From: Epichloe hybrida
Taxonomy: Eukaryota > Ascomycota > Sordariomycetes > Hypocreales > Clavicipitaceae
Direction: 5' to 3'
DNA: 64,000 nt
Assembly: GCA_019022495.1 (NCBI GenBank)
Contig: JAFEKR010000015.1
Span: 124,001 to 188,000 of the forward strand
The position numbers and the translations under genes are program-made. Positions 1-10,505 of the stretch are shown here, one piece after another. Each line of letters opens with the position of its first letter. Positions within the stretch are counted from its first letter, which is position 1. The notes beneath the pieces were generated by a model. It searched no databases, was not told the DNA's origin, and saw only the letters and a program-made list of their open reading frames with translations.

Positions 1-35
1 ATCGTCACATAATATACTTGACCTGCAGCACCAGC

Positions 36-251
36 TCAGCCCTCAATCGTCTTTACATCAATCTTGAAACCCGCTCCGTGCAGACGATTCACGTAGCTCT
101 GACCCAAGCACGCCGGCGTATACGAACCACCATCTAACTCGAGATCTTCCTCTAAAATGGTCACAGCACCCTGTGCGAGAAGCGCGCCCGTGACTGGCTA
201 CCAGTTAGTGTCTCTTTCCAATCTTGTGTAACAACGTGTGTGTGTGTGTGT

Positions 252-284
<33 letters not shown>

Positions 285-1644
285 GGAAATTGTGGGGTTC
301 ACACTCACGCGCATACAAGCTTCCGTGAAACCAAGCACGACAGAAGGCCTGCTTCCCAGCTGGATTGCTGTCTATATCTGGCGTCGCTGTTCCACGATAC
401 TCTACCTCTTCTCTGGCCATGTCCTCCCTGCTGACGCCCTCTCCTGGCTGATAGACAAATCTCTTGACCAGACTCCTCAATGGTGGAACAAACACCAGAA
501 GCAGACCACCGATGGCCAGGGCGAAATGAACGGCGATGCCATGCAGCCAATTTCGTGCTTTGAAGTATTCCGCCCATGTAAACCTTGGTCCATAGAACTC
601 ACTCTTTCGGCTGGGGATCTCGTGCAAAAGGCCCCAGGTTCTCGTGACTACAGCTTGGTCTGTCTTGCCCGCGAGAGAAGTGGTTACGATTCCCAAGTTG
701 GGCAGTGATGTCACGCCCAGAAGCCCTTGAAGCCAGGACTTTCGCGGCCTTGCTCCCGAGGCATGGGGGATCGGGGACGTCGCGTACGGCGTGGTTGCTT
801 CCATCACCTCCTTCAACGTGAAGTGTTCAAAGTGAACCAGGACGGTGGCCAGGGTGCCTCCAGAGGGCTTGGAGCTGTTTCAAGTCAGACACGAAAACAC
901 ATATTATACCTGCTCGGCTTAAAAGTTGCAACGTACGTGAGCTTGTGGATGGTGACAACGGCGTCCTTGGTCGCGGCCTTAAGGTCCTTGCGCAAGTGTT
1001 GCGCCATGGACCATGTCACCAAATCGGGAGGTGCGGACTCGATGCCCGTTTGAGGCAGCATTATGGCGCCTGTCTTCCTTGCGGTAGCTTCATACTTCTT
1101 GATCATGCGGGCAACCCATGGGACCTCGCCAGTGCAATCGAGATAATGTGTGCCTGTTTCGGCACAAAGCTTGAAGATGGGCTCGCCGTACAGACAGTAC
1201 GGCCCAACAGTGGTGATGATGACAAACGCTTTCTCGACAACAGCCTTCAGCTCCACCTCGTCATTTACATTGGCGAGCTCGACGCCTGCACGAACTATCA
1301 GCAGCTAGTTCCCAAGTTGAGTTGATCGTGTCTGGAGTTTCCTGAATCTAACTGTTAAATCGAGCATCGCAGACTTACTGGGTGGCAGTCTGTCAGGATT
1401 CAGTTTCTGGCATTCCGCAATTACATTTTGGAGCTTTGACTCTGAACGTCCTGCAACAGCCCATTTCAGATTCGTGGGTAGATGTGTGGCGATGTGCTCC
1501 GCCGTCAATTGCCCAGTGTAACCTGTAGAGCATAGCTGTCAGCATGGTTTTCAGACTCAATGTTGGGGCAGAGGCGAGACTCAACGTACCTGTGGCTCCA
1601 AAGAGAATCAAGTCATAGTGGCGCCCATGATTTTTTACGGCCAT
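36..1644 (-). CDS. Saccharopine dehydrogenase-like oxidoreductase
   Basis: Five exons on the minus strand (1644-1590, 1522-1379, 1294-937, 874-309, 193-36) give 426 residues, a normal length for the SCCPDH / trans-acting enoyl reductase family. The N-terminus carries a Rossmann dinucleotide-binding loop, LFGATGYTG, which is completed across intron 1. The catalytic-type core with VGPY and GTHYLDCTGE follows, and a hydrophobic stretch (HFALAIGGLLLVFVP) sits near residue 335. All introns are GT-AG with fungal donors (GTACGT, GTAAGT, GTGAGT). The last intron (308-194) holds a T run of about 27 on the plus strand, and its acceptor is the CAG that keeps frame, not the TAG 4 nt upstream. The family is known as membrane- or lipid-droplet-associated NAD(P)-dependent oxidoreductases; the substrate cannot be deduced. 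It shares a 640-bp divergent promoter with the eL43 gene. Confidence 0.88.
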
Positions 1645-2282
1645 TGATGCGTCACTGCGAAAAATAGCTTCCAGAGCCTCGGGTGCGCGTAAGTGAGTCT
1701 GGTGCTTTGAAGAAAGGTGATGTTTGTCCCCAGTCAGTCACAGGAAGTCGAGGATGAAGGGTGTTAAACAGAAAATCCCAACGATCAGGAATTAGAAGAT
1801 ATCATCGAGCAAAAATATAGTAACTATAGAAGAAGGATGAAGGTCACTCTTGTATGTTTAGTTACCTCGGCTGAGGCATTGCATCATTGCATCATTGCAT
1901 CAGTATGTAAGCACCCCACTAATCCCGATCAGGCTGTAACTGCGGGTCCACGGGAAGACTGAAGCTCCGGCGAGAAAATGTTATCAAGTAATGTATCATG
2001 TGACCTTAAACCTTCCTTGAATCCACCCCACCAACAGCGAGCTGAATGTGTTCCACCGCGTAGCGTATTAGTAGGTGCAACAGAATGACAGGAAAAAATT
2101 GGGTGTGGGCCGTCGTGCGATTTTCGCTTGCTCCAGTTGCGCTCACGTGCTTGCCCTAAGGAAAATCACAACTCCAGCACATTTCTGGTGGACGCAGCCG
2201 CAACCGAAGTCGAGCGTCAAACACCTACCGCCCGTCATTTGTTGTCTTCCACCCCAACGACAACCCTCACACATAAATCAAG
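1645..2282. promoter_or_regulatory. Divergent promoter between oxidoreductase and eL43 genes
   Basis: This non-coding interval separates two divergently transcribed genes and must hold both promoters. It contains three tandem copies of the 8-mer ATTGCATC at 1878-1901 and a CA-rich leader just before the eL43 start codon. No TATA box in a convincing position was found. Confidence 0.5.
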
Positions 2283-3081
2283 ATGACCAAGCGAACCAAG
2301 AAGGTCGGCGTGACGTATGTATTTAGCGCAAACAATACAACTTTACATCATATACATGTGCTAACATTGTCTGCAGCGGTAAATACGGTACCCGGTAAGT
2401 TTCTATCACGAAGTTTTCCCTCCAAACAGCCATGACTACCCACGACACACTCGAGTCTCGACCATACGACGACGTTTCTGGCTCTGGTTTTGTGGGTGTG
2501 TTGGCATTTTTGAACGCTGGTCCCAGGAGAGCATCAAATCCCTTATGACGAAGCAATGAAAATCGCACACGCTATCTATCAGGCCAGGGCCAGCACGACA
2601 ATTGAACATCCAATCACACACGCATGCCCGCCAGTCATAGAAACTCTGGATTTTGAGAGCAACACCAGGGCTAATGAAATATTGTACAGTTATGGTGCTT
2701 CCCTGCGAAAGCAGGTGAAGAAGATGGAAATTACGCAACACGCGAAATACACCTGCACCTTCTGCGGCAAGACCAACGTTCGCCGCCACTCCACTGGCAT
2801 CTGGAACTGCAAGTCCTGCAAGCGCACCATTGCCGGCGGCGCCTACGTTGTTGCGTACGTACCACCCCGAATCACGGATGAAAGAAGAACCTGAAAAGCG
2901 ATTTCCCGAAGCTGGATGCCGAAACCTGCAGAAACATCCAGTCAGAAAGGGGAACACTAATCAGGGGGCATTTCATTCCAATCCCTTGTTGCCCAAACGG
3001 ACACTGACCAAATATAGCACCCCTGCCGCCGCTGCCATGCGATCAACTTTGCGACGACTGAGGGAGATTGCCGAGGTATAG
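2283..3081 (+). CDS. RPL43: 60S ribosomal protein eL43 (L37Ae)
   Basis: Four exons (2283-2314, 2377-2394, 2690-2854, 3018-3081) encode 92 residues, exactly the family length. The product begins [19 protein letters not shown]. It has the zinc ribbon CTFCGK...CKSCK (C-x2-C...C-x2-C) and ends in the conserved [15 protein letters not shown] helix. It is a structural component of the large cytosolic ribosomal subunit. The gene is intron-rich for its size. Exon 2 is only 18 nt, and intron 2 (2395-2689) is 295 nt, long for this genome. I looked for C/D-box snoRNA motifs in that intron and found no convincing pair. All junctions are GT-AG and keep frame. Confidence 0.97.
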
Positions 3082-5383
3082 AAGAAGTCCATTGTTTATG
3101 ACGGGGGAGAGGGGGATGTCACGGATTTGCTTTTCGGTCTGGTGTACGGGGAACATGGTTTTGCGTGCCTGCACTACGAGTTGACGAAATGGGCGTCGAC
3201 ATTCGAACTTGGGTCACAGAGGCCGGTCGATTAGCAATGGAACAAATACAAAACGGTTGCATGGTCTCAGACCCCATTACGATTTATGACTGCATCGTGT
3301 CGCTGCGCAGATTAATACTTGTATGTGGTTGCATGACGCTGTATCGGCGGCATGCGATACTAGTGCAACACCTGTCACGGTGCATGTGCTTGGGCACGTT
3401 GCCTCGGACGAGACGGAACGATTCTTCTCAGGACGAGCTATCCTGACGGAGATGCACAATTGAGCCTCAATACTTCAGTGATCTCCTTGCGGCCCCCAAG
3501 CAAACTCCCCAACGTTCCACTTGAAAAGCACTTCGATTGTCGATGAGACTGACCGTAGAACCTTCCACTGCGTCAAGCATCCCCTCTACAACATTGCAAG
3601 TACACGAGCATGGAAATTTATTCATGTCTAAACATCCGAACGCCAACTTACTACATAGATCTAGGAGACTCTCTTGTTCTTTCGTGTCTCATTTTTCTCC
3701 ATCAACGTACGCTACCATATTACGTTAGATTGCACAACAAGGGCGGGCTCATCAGTACCGCCAGCTGAATAATGGCCAAAGTACAGCCACACCACCATGT
3801 CACAACAACACAAACACAACTCGTTCTCCCACAACGAAGAAGGTGCCACGACTTCCAGCGCCTCTCGAGTCATGCTCCGGGGCCTGGACATATCACTGAT
3901 TGGGGACGCGAACCCACACCAGTCGTCGTCAGGCCCGCGCAATGCCACTGCATCACAAAAACAAATAACATACAAATAACATGGCGTGGTAGAAGTGGAA
4001 TCTACATGCAAGAGGTGTTGGTGACGGGAGGGAAACGGAAAGCTGGAGAACCCACTCACACTCACAACCCCCGCCCATGACCCCGGTCTGACTGAGTCCA
4101 AGGTCAGGGATAAATCACGCATCGTGAGAGAAGTCAGAACGAACCCATGGACATTGGCATATATACATGTATGTATAACTGTCAAGGTTGGATTCCTTTC
4201 TGTCCCTCCTGGCATTGGCCCTACTTACCAATTATTGAATCCACCAGAGCAATGTGCAGCTCGAGAGAATAGAACGGAGATGCAAGGGCGTCACGTGAGC
4301 CGTTTTTGGGTTTCGAGGGGTCCCGGACGCGTTGCTAGACCTGGACTGGATCCTGATCCCTACCCGGTAGAGCAGATGGAAATTCCATGCAGACTAATAC
4401 TCAAGTCATCGAGAACGATATCTATGATAGCATACCTTTTTTCTTTTTTTTTTTTCTCACAAAAAGAAGGTAGTGCGCACATGTTTCTGCACTCCATGCA
4501 AAAAAAAAAAAAAACCCCAAAGTGTATTTCTGCTTCTGCCTGCCTTTGAGTATGTGTAGGTACATAATCCGTAGATGCTGCGACGTTGTTCTATCCTTTC
4601 TACCTGGATACCTTACCCTATAACTTGGGTTCGATTACCCCATAGAATCTTTTTATTACTCAGTCAGGCCGGCATCCGCCCTCACCTTGTCGTCGACCCG
4701 GTGTTCTGTCAGATGCTCCCCTAATAATAGCACCTGACTTGAACGAGCCGCTAATGTACTTAGTGGATGTGTGGCGTCTTCGGGGTCTGTAGCCGCTGAT
4801 TGGTCGCGTGGGGGGACCCTCCAGCCTCTTCCCTCTGCGTGCGCTGATCGCGAGTCGGTGGCCCGCTGTCTCCTGCGCTGGGAGCTGGGTCGCGGCCACG
4901 GAGCAATAGCAATATTTTTAATCCGTAGTGCATGTATGTATGTAATAGCCCCTCCACTCCATCCACGCCACGCCACTGCCGCTGTCTCGACGGCCTCCTC
5001 ATAACTCTCTCTTTCCACTCGCAGCCAGCTGACCCGGTTTTCCCTTGATTGCTCTGCACCAGAACAACAACTCCTCTTCTCTCTCCCGTGGCGAACTTCT
5101 TTCCACTCACTCACTCCAAAGTCTGCTGCTCTGCCCACCCGCCCAAGCCCGCTGTACCGCCAGCACCCACCCAGCACCCAGCACCCAGCACCCTGGCCAC
5201 CCCCCCAAAAACTCTTCCCCACTCACAAGTCAGTCTGCAGTCTGCCCCAGCTTCAGTCTGTTGCTGCTGGTGTCAAATCGACGGTTGGTTGCCCTGCTGC
5301 CTTTCGCCGCTGCCAACAAATCGTCTGCACCTCGTTTTACATGTTTTCATCAATCTCGTATCTACACTATCCAACCTGGCGTC
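3082..5383. other. Intergenic region, no supported gene
   Basis: This 2.3-kb stretch separates eL43 from the RING-PHD gene. Open frames of up to 188 codons occur on both strands, but none has a recognisable domain, and several lie over obvious homopolymer runs (T and A tracts near 4440-4515). The last 350 bp are CT- and CCA-rich and look like the 5' leader of the downstream gene. Confidence 0.5.
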
Positions 5384-7449
5384 ATGAACGAGCCTGAACA
5401 GTGCATCATATGCCTGGATCTCCTACCGCGTCCCTTGTCCTCGACTTCGCCCTCGCCCTCGCCCTCGCCCTCGGCCGTGAACGATGTTCACAATGTCGCC
5501 GCCGCCGCCGCCGCCGAAGTGACGGACGCCCCAGCATCAGACTCGGCCACCACAGCCGTTGCCACTGCTGTCAACGAGACAAGCCATCTCGACATTGTCG
5601 CAGCTCTAGACGGATGCGAGCATGTCATTCACGATGCGTGCATTCGATCATGGGCTCAAAAGACAAATACTTGTCCCATTTGCAGAGCACCCTTCCACTT
5701 TGTGCGCGTCTACAACGGTGTAGATGGTATGTGTAGCACCACCTTGTCTACCGTCATTTTAGCACCTCTGTCCAGAATTGCGAACGAGGGAGAAGAAGAA
5801 GAAGAAGAACTATTTCACATTTGCTAACATCACATGCCATTTCTTCAGGCAACGCAGTCTCTACGTACGATGTCAAAGATAAAAAACAAGTGGCCGAGTT
5901 TGATGTCCAGGCTTGGATGGGCGATAACATCGCAGAAGAGGACGAGGACGAAGGCAACCCTTGCCCAATTTGCAACTCAGCCGAGCGAGAGGACATTTTA
6001 CTGTTATGTGACAGTTGTGATGCCGCCTACCACACGCATTGCATTGGGCTGGACCATATTCCTGAGGGTGACTGGTATTGCATGGAATGTGCTCACCTGT
6101 TCCAGCTCACGACTGATCGCCATGATCGCATTGATGCCGAACCTGCCTCTCCGCGGCCTCGGGCGCATTTTCAGCGTCCAAACCCTCGAGAAGCTCGAGG
6201 CTTTTATGTAAGGACACGTCATCGTCTCAGAAGAGCCCGCAGGCAAGCTCGCAATGATGAATGGCAAGGCGCCTGGGGCCAGTTCTCCGGTCGTTTCTAC
6301 GAAATGAGCGATCTTGATCTTGACAACCACGATGACGAGGACGATGACCTCGAGCAGTTTCGTCGCTTTCAACAGCTTGATCGTCGAGAACTGCAGCGGT
6401 GGCAGCAGCGCATGGACATCGCCCATCGTCTCGGTGCACGAGATACCTTTGCCAGCACTATCCCACCACAAATAAGTGAACGCCTGCAACCACCCCCACC
6501 GCCTATCGAAGAAACTCGTGATGAAAGGCGCGCGTGGGGAGCCTTCAATCGTGCTAGAGACACAGATCCTGGCACCGCCGCAACTCGAAAGCGCAAAAGT
6601 CGGTCGGTAACTGCATCACCAGCAGAGCCGGCGCAAGAGCCAGAGAGAAAGTTGAAGCGTCCGCGAACCAGAAGGCTGCCTACGCAGGCTGAGGCCTCGA
6701 CATCCGCTTCATCTCCCGCAATTTCGGGCCCGTCAAGTGCGCGCCCGACAAATGGAACCACATCGCTGGGGAATGGCGTCGCTCGCTTGGAAAGCACCAC
6801 ACCTCTGGTGTCGTCGTTACTCAAGGAACTGGAGCCTTTGGAGCCAAACCCCTTATCTGAGGACGAGACCCCAGTAATGACACCGAGCTGGCGACTTCCT
6901 CCAGAAGCTTCGTCGCCGGCACTTTCGCCCTCGCCTTCAAATCATAGTAGCCCCAGGGCTCTATCGTTGACTCCGCCACCACTTCCCCATCTTGGCCGCC
7001 GGCCTACATCCCCGACGTTATCACTCAGTACTCACATTGAACCTCGATATCCTCCTGCAAATTACTCTCCCACTCGATCTAAAAGTGATGACGGGGAATC
7101 CGAACCACGCTCAGCCAAATTTGACTCTCGTCCCCTCGAGTTGCGTCAGCCCCGACCTCGCCGTGCTCATCAAGTCTCGTCCCGAAGTGAAGACACATCG
7201 CCAACACGGTGGACAATGACGCAAGAAGAAAAGAAGAACATCAATGATATTGTCAAAACCGCTCTGCGGCCTCATTGGCGAGCGCAAAAGTTGACCACCG
7301 AGCAGTATGCAACCATAAATCGTGACATTTCGCGAAAACTCTACGACGAAGTGAAAGACGCATCGTCGCTCGATGACCAATCCCGGCGAACGTGGGAGAA
7401 GAGAGCCACACAAGAGGTGGCTCAGGCTGTCGCCGAACTCCCGGCATAA
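5384..7449 (+). CDS. RING-PHD finger protein (PHRF1-like)
   Basis: Two exons (5384-5726, 5849-7449) give 647 residues. The N-terminal RING is split. CIICLDLL supplies the first zinc ligands, then about 65 residues of Ser/Pro- and Ala-rich low complexity intervene (an SP repeat and an Ala run), before CEH...CIRSWAQ...CPICR completes a RING-H2. A canonical PHD finger follows (CPIC...CDSCDAAYHTHC...WYCMEC, about residues 155-205). The middle is disordered, Ser/Pro/Arg-rich, and the last 80 residues form a charged helical segment starting at MTQEEKKNINDIV. RING plus PHD in this order is the architecture of PHRF1-type proteins, which are ubiquitin-ligase and chromatin-reader factors. Ligase activity here is inferred, not shown. 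Confidence 0.85.
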
Positions 7450-8645
7450 TCACAGGTACACACACAAGATGAGGACTTTTCGTTAGCCCCCGGCGTTTTT
7501 TTTTTCAGGTTAAGCGGATAAGCCTTCGCGGTGATGAGATACCCGGATTTTTTTGTACTTTTTTTCTTCACTTTGTACTTGTCGCGTCAATGAGGATTCT
7601 GTCTGTTCTGCTTTGGACACGAGGGTTTGTGGCGTAACAAGTTATGCAAAATATTGATTGCATCTGATCATAGTACTGGGGAAGGTACATTTTGATGTCC
7701 ATTCGAGATGAGGGATGACATATTGTATCTGTAGATCGTTTCAACGCTTCATCCATTTTTGGCGGTGGCGGCCGAGGCCATGAACAGTTATTTTAACATT
7801 GGCGATTTACACGACCATGGTTGTGATGGAAAGTAATAGTGGTGTTTCAATACCTAAACACATTTAGCCGTGAAGCTCGATATTTGTAAGGTGGGAGAGG
7901 TTGGGGCAGCAGATGAGCACCTATTGGGACGAAAGTTAAGTATCCCAAAGGGCTCATTCTGCTGTCTCAAGAGCTACTCCGTACTGCCGGATGGGATTCC
8001 GGGTTTACTCGGATCGTGTCGTGAAAACCCCACGGAAAAGAAAGATCAAGTTTTCGCGTGAGGAGCGTTGAATTGAAGCCACGTCGAAGTGGGGATGGGG
8101 GACAAAAGGCCACTGATTAAAAAATCGCACCAATCTAATTTAAGTTGAAAAGGTGCTTTTTGCGTGTCAGCAGTATCTATCTAACAGGACCCGGTATGAA
8201 ATTTCAAGGCAGGCACCGCTAGCGAAAAGACTGCTCTGGAGTTCACTCTTGGCACTCGTAAATGATCAGGACGTTCTGGAGGTGGAAACAGGTCTTGACG
8301 ATAAGGTAAATCGTGCCGTGGGTGGAAGAAGAAGAAGAGAACAAAGCGTGAGACGGGGTGCAACAAATTTTGCTATGAGGACCAAGTGGGCTGGCCGGTG
8401 AGGGGGTTGCCTCAGGCACTCACTCACCACTCAATGAAGAAGACTGCGTAGGAAAATGATTGGTTACCTAAGCCGCCGTTCCTTGTTCCTTGTGAGGAAT
8501 GGAAAGGTACGTACCTCCAGGAACCATTGCCTGTATTACATGTATGTACGGGATCACAGGTGGAAACTAATAAAAAAAGTTCCAAGACACGACAAAAGTG
8601 GTCAATTCTCTGGCCCTCTTGCATCTCCCCACAGCCGTCATCACC
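7450..8645. other. Intergenic region, no supported gene
   Basis: Contains the 3' region of the RING-PHD gene and the leader of the mL46 gene. A TACTCCGTAC motif occurs at 7975-7984. A CAG repeat and a G run lie just downstream, inside the first mL46 intron. No open frame with domain content was found. Confidence 0.45.
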
Positions 8646-9918
8646 ATGGCTGCTCCAAGCAGGGGGCGGCGCGCCATGCAATCCATATTTTCAGGTAAGA
8701 ATCGGCAATTCCTGCATTGTTATCGAGTCAGCAGCAGCAGCAGCAGCAAGGGGACAGACCGAAGAAGGGGGGGGGGGGAGGGATGCGATGGAGGGAAAAG
8801 TCCCCAAGATTCTCAGAAACTGACCTCACCCAAACAAACCAGTAGGCTCTCCCAACGTGTGCTCAAGATGCGCCACGGGTTTCACGCGAGTGCCTGCCCG
8901 TCTGTACTCGGCCACCCCCGTGACAAGTTCCGAGACGACGTCCTCGGAAGGAACCGCTCCTCCGTCGCCAACGCGAGCGCCCTCAGCCTACGAGGTTCGA
9001 TCCGGCTTGATCCTGACCCGGCCGCCGCTGCTGACGCGCAAATTGCACTCGTTCGAGGACGCCTTCTTCTTCTACCAGAAGCGGTTGGAAGAGAGGCTCA
9101 ACACGTCCTTCATCACGAGCATCTACTTCAAGCCCGACACGGCCCGCCAACTAGATTGGAACCTGAAGGTGAACGAGCGCAAAGGCACAGTCGCCAAGGA
9201 CATCGGCGTGTACAAGGGCAAGGGCTCAACAGCGTGGGATGACGAGCTCAAGGTCGGCGACGACCTGAGCAGCCAGGAGAGCGTGCTGAACAGCCTGCTC
9301 AAGGATGCGGAAGCTCGCGTCAGTGATGACGCCGAGGTCATTTCCCCCGAGGACGTGGTTCCCGTCGAGAGGCCCATGGAGAGGAACACCGAGGCTGATG
9401 AGAGGGGTGACGTGAAAAGATTGGACAGACAGCTCGAGAGGACGCTGTACTTGGTCGTGAAGGGCAAAGATGGCTGGGGTTTCCCCGCAGATGTCATTGC
9501 CAAGGACGAAAACTTGCACGAGGTGGGTGCTTGACTTTTTTTTTTTTTTTTTTGGGCATATAATTACGCCTCACTTCGCCTCGTCGCGAGGAACAATCAA
9601 CACGGGACTAACGAGGAGGAACAGACCGCCAAGAGAGTCTTAGATCAAGCTGCCGGCGTCAACATGAACACATGGATCGTTGGGCGTATCCCCGTCGCAC
9701 ACGTCGTCAAGAAACCTGTTCAAGCCGCTGACGGGCTTGTTACAAAACGAGGCCAGAAGACATTTTTCCTCAAGGGAAGAATCATGGCCGGCCAGGCCGA
9801 TTTGAAAAATAACCCTTTTGGATACACTGACTTCAAGTGGTTGACGAGGGAGGAGCTGGAAAAGGAACTGTCGCCCGAGTATCTCAGCGGTGTGCGAAAC
9901 ATGATGGCAGACAGGTAG
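8646..9918 (+). CDS. MRPL17: Mitochondrial large-subunit ribosomal protein mL46
   Basis: Three exons (8646-8694, 8846-9522, 9625-9918) give 339 residues. The N-terminus is basic and Arg/Ser-rich, consistent with a mitochondrial targeting sequence. The body has the mL46 signature: an N-terminal LILTRPPLLT segment, an EDAFFFYQKRLEERL helix, and a degenerate Nudix-like fold with LYLVVKG, WGFP and YTDFKWLTREEL at the C-terminus. It is a structural protein of the mitochondrial 54S subunit. Intron 1 ends in CAGTAG, so two acceptors 3 nt apart would both keep frame, adding or omitting one Val. Intron 2 contains a T run of about 17. The gene is convergent with SMC3. Confidence 0.93.
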
Positions 9919-10505
9919 AAAGAAAAGGGGTAGCGTCGTCGTTACGATACGGAGCAAGCAATGGAGACGGGGCGCCCCCCGGGGGGGAGGGGGGGGAAGA
10001 GGGCGTGTTAGCGAAAACAAACCCTACATATACAAGGCGCATCTTTGTAAACTAGAACTGGTGTATACATTTTGTACAGCATGCCATATTTGATGGTGAC
10101 TTGAGGGTTTCCCACATGTCGTAAATTGAGTATCCTGTGCAACAACGAGTATCATTCATTCTTTGGGCTACGTATTCACAACCCCCATGTTATCTTGGAA
10201 GCTGGCAGCATCGATTCTAAATTCAGGTCTATCTTCCTCCGAAGCACGCCCCGAACAACCCTTGTTCGTTCGTAGAGCTTTCGGCAAGCTCTGGCAGTTA
10301 TTCAGGCGGCGCATCACGCCAAGCTCGTACAGGAATAGACACATCAAACATGCCTTATAGTACAAGTAAATTCCCCCCCCCCCCCAAAAAAAAATGTACG
10401 TGTTCTTCAACGCCGCAACTCCAGCTCCCCTCCACCACTTGAAGAGCCTAACATCGCCATGCAACAAGATATAACAAAAGCCCTTCTCATGCACACAGTA
10501 TTCGC
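9919..10505. other. Convergent 3' region between mL46 and SMC3
   Basis: Non-coding sequence between two convergent genes. It includes C/G runs (9971-9997) and a C-run followed by an A-run near 10374-10394. It probably holds both polyadenylation regions. Confidence 0.45.

Noticed and set aside
2395..2689. Intronic snoRNA in the long eL43 intron
   Set aside because: Only imperfect C-box-like sequence (ATGACGA) was seen, with no D box or terminal stem.
3712..4215. Minus-strand open frame of 167 codons
   Set aside because: No domain, unusual Cys/Trp-rich composition and overlapping frames on the other strand; probably chance.
4627..4642. GGGTTCGATTACCCC resembling a tRNA T-arm
   Set aside because: The loop and stem do not fit a T-arm consensus, and no acceptor or anticodon arm is present.
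8993..9003. GGTTCGATCCG resembling a tRNA B box
   Set aside because: It lies inside the mL46 coding exon, and no A box or cloverleaf surrounds it.
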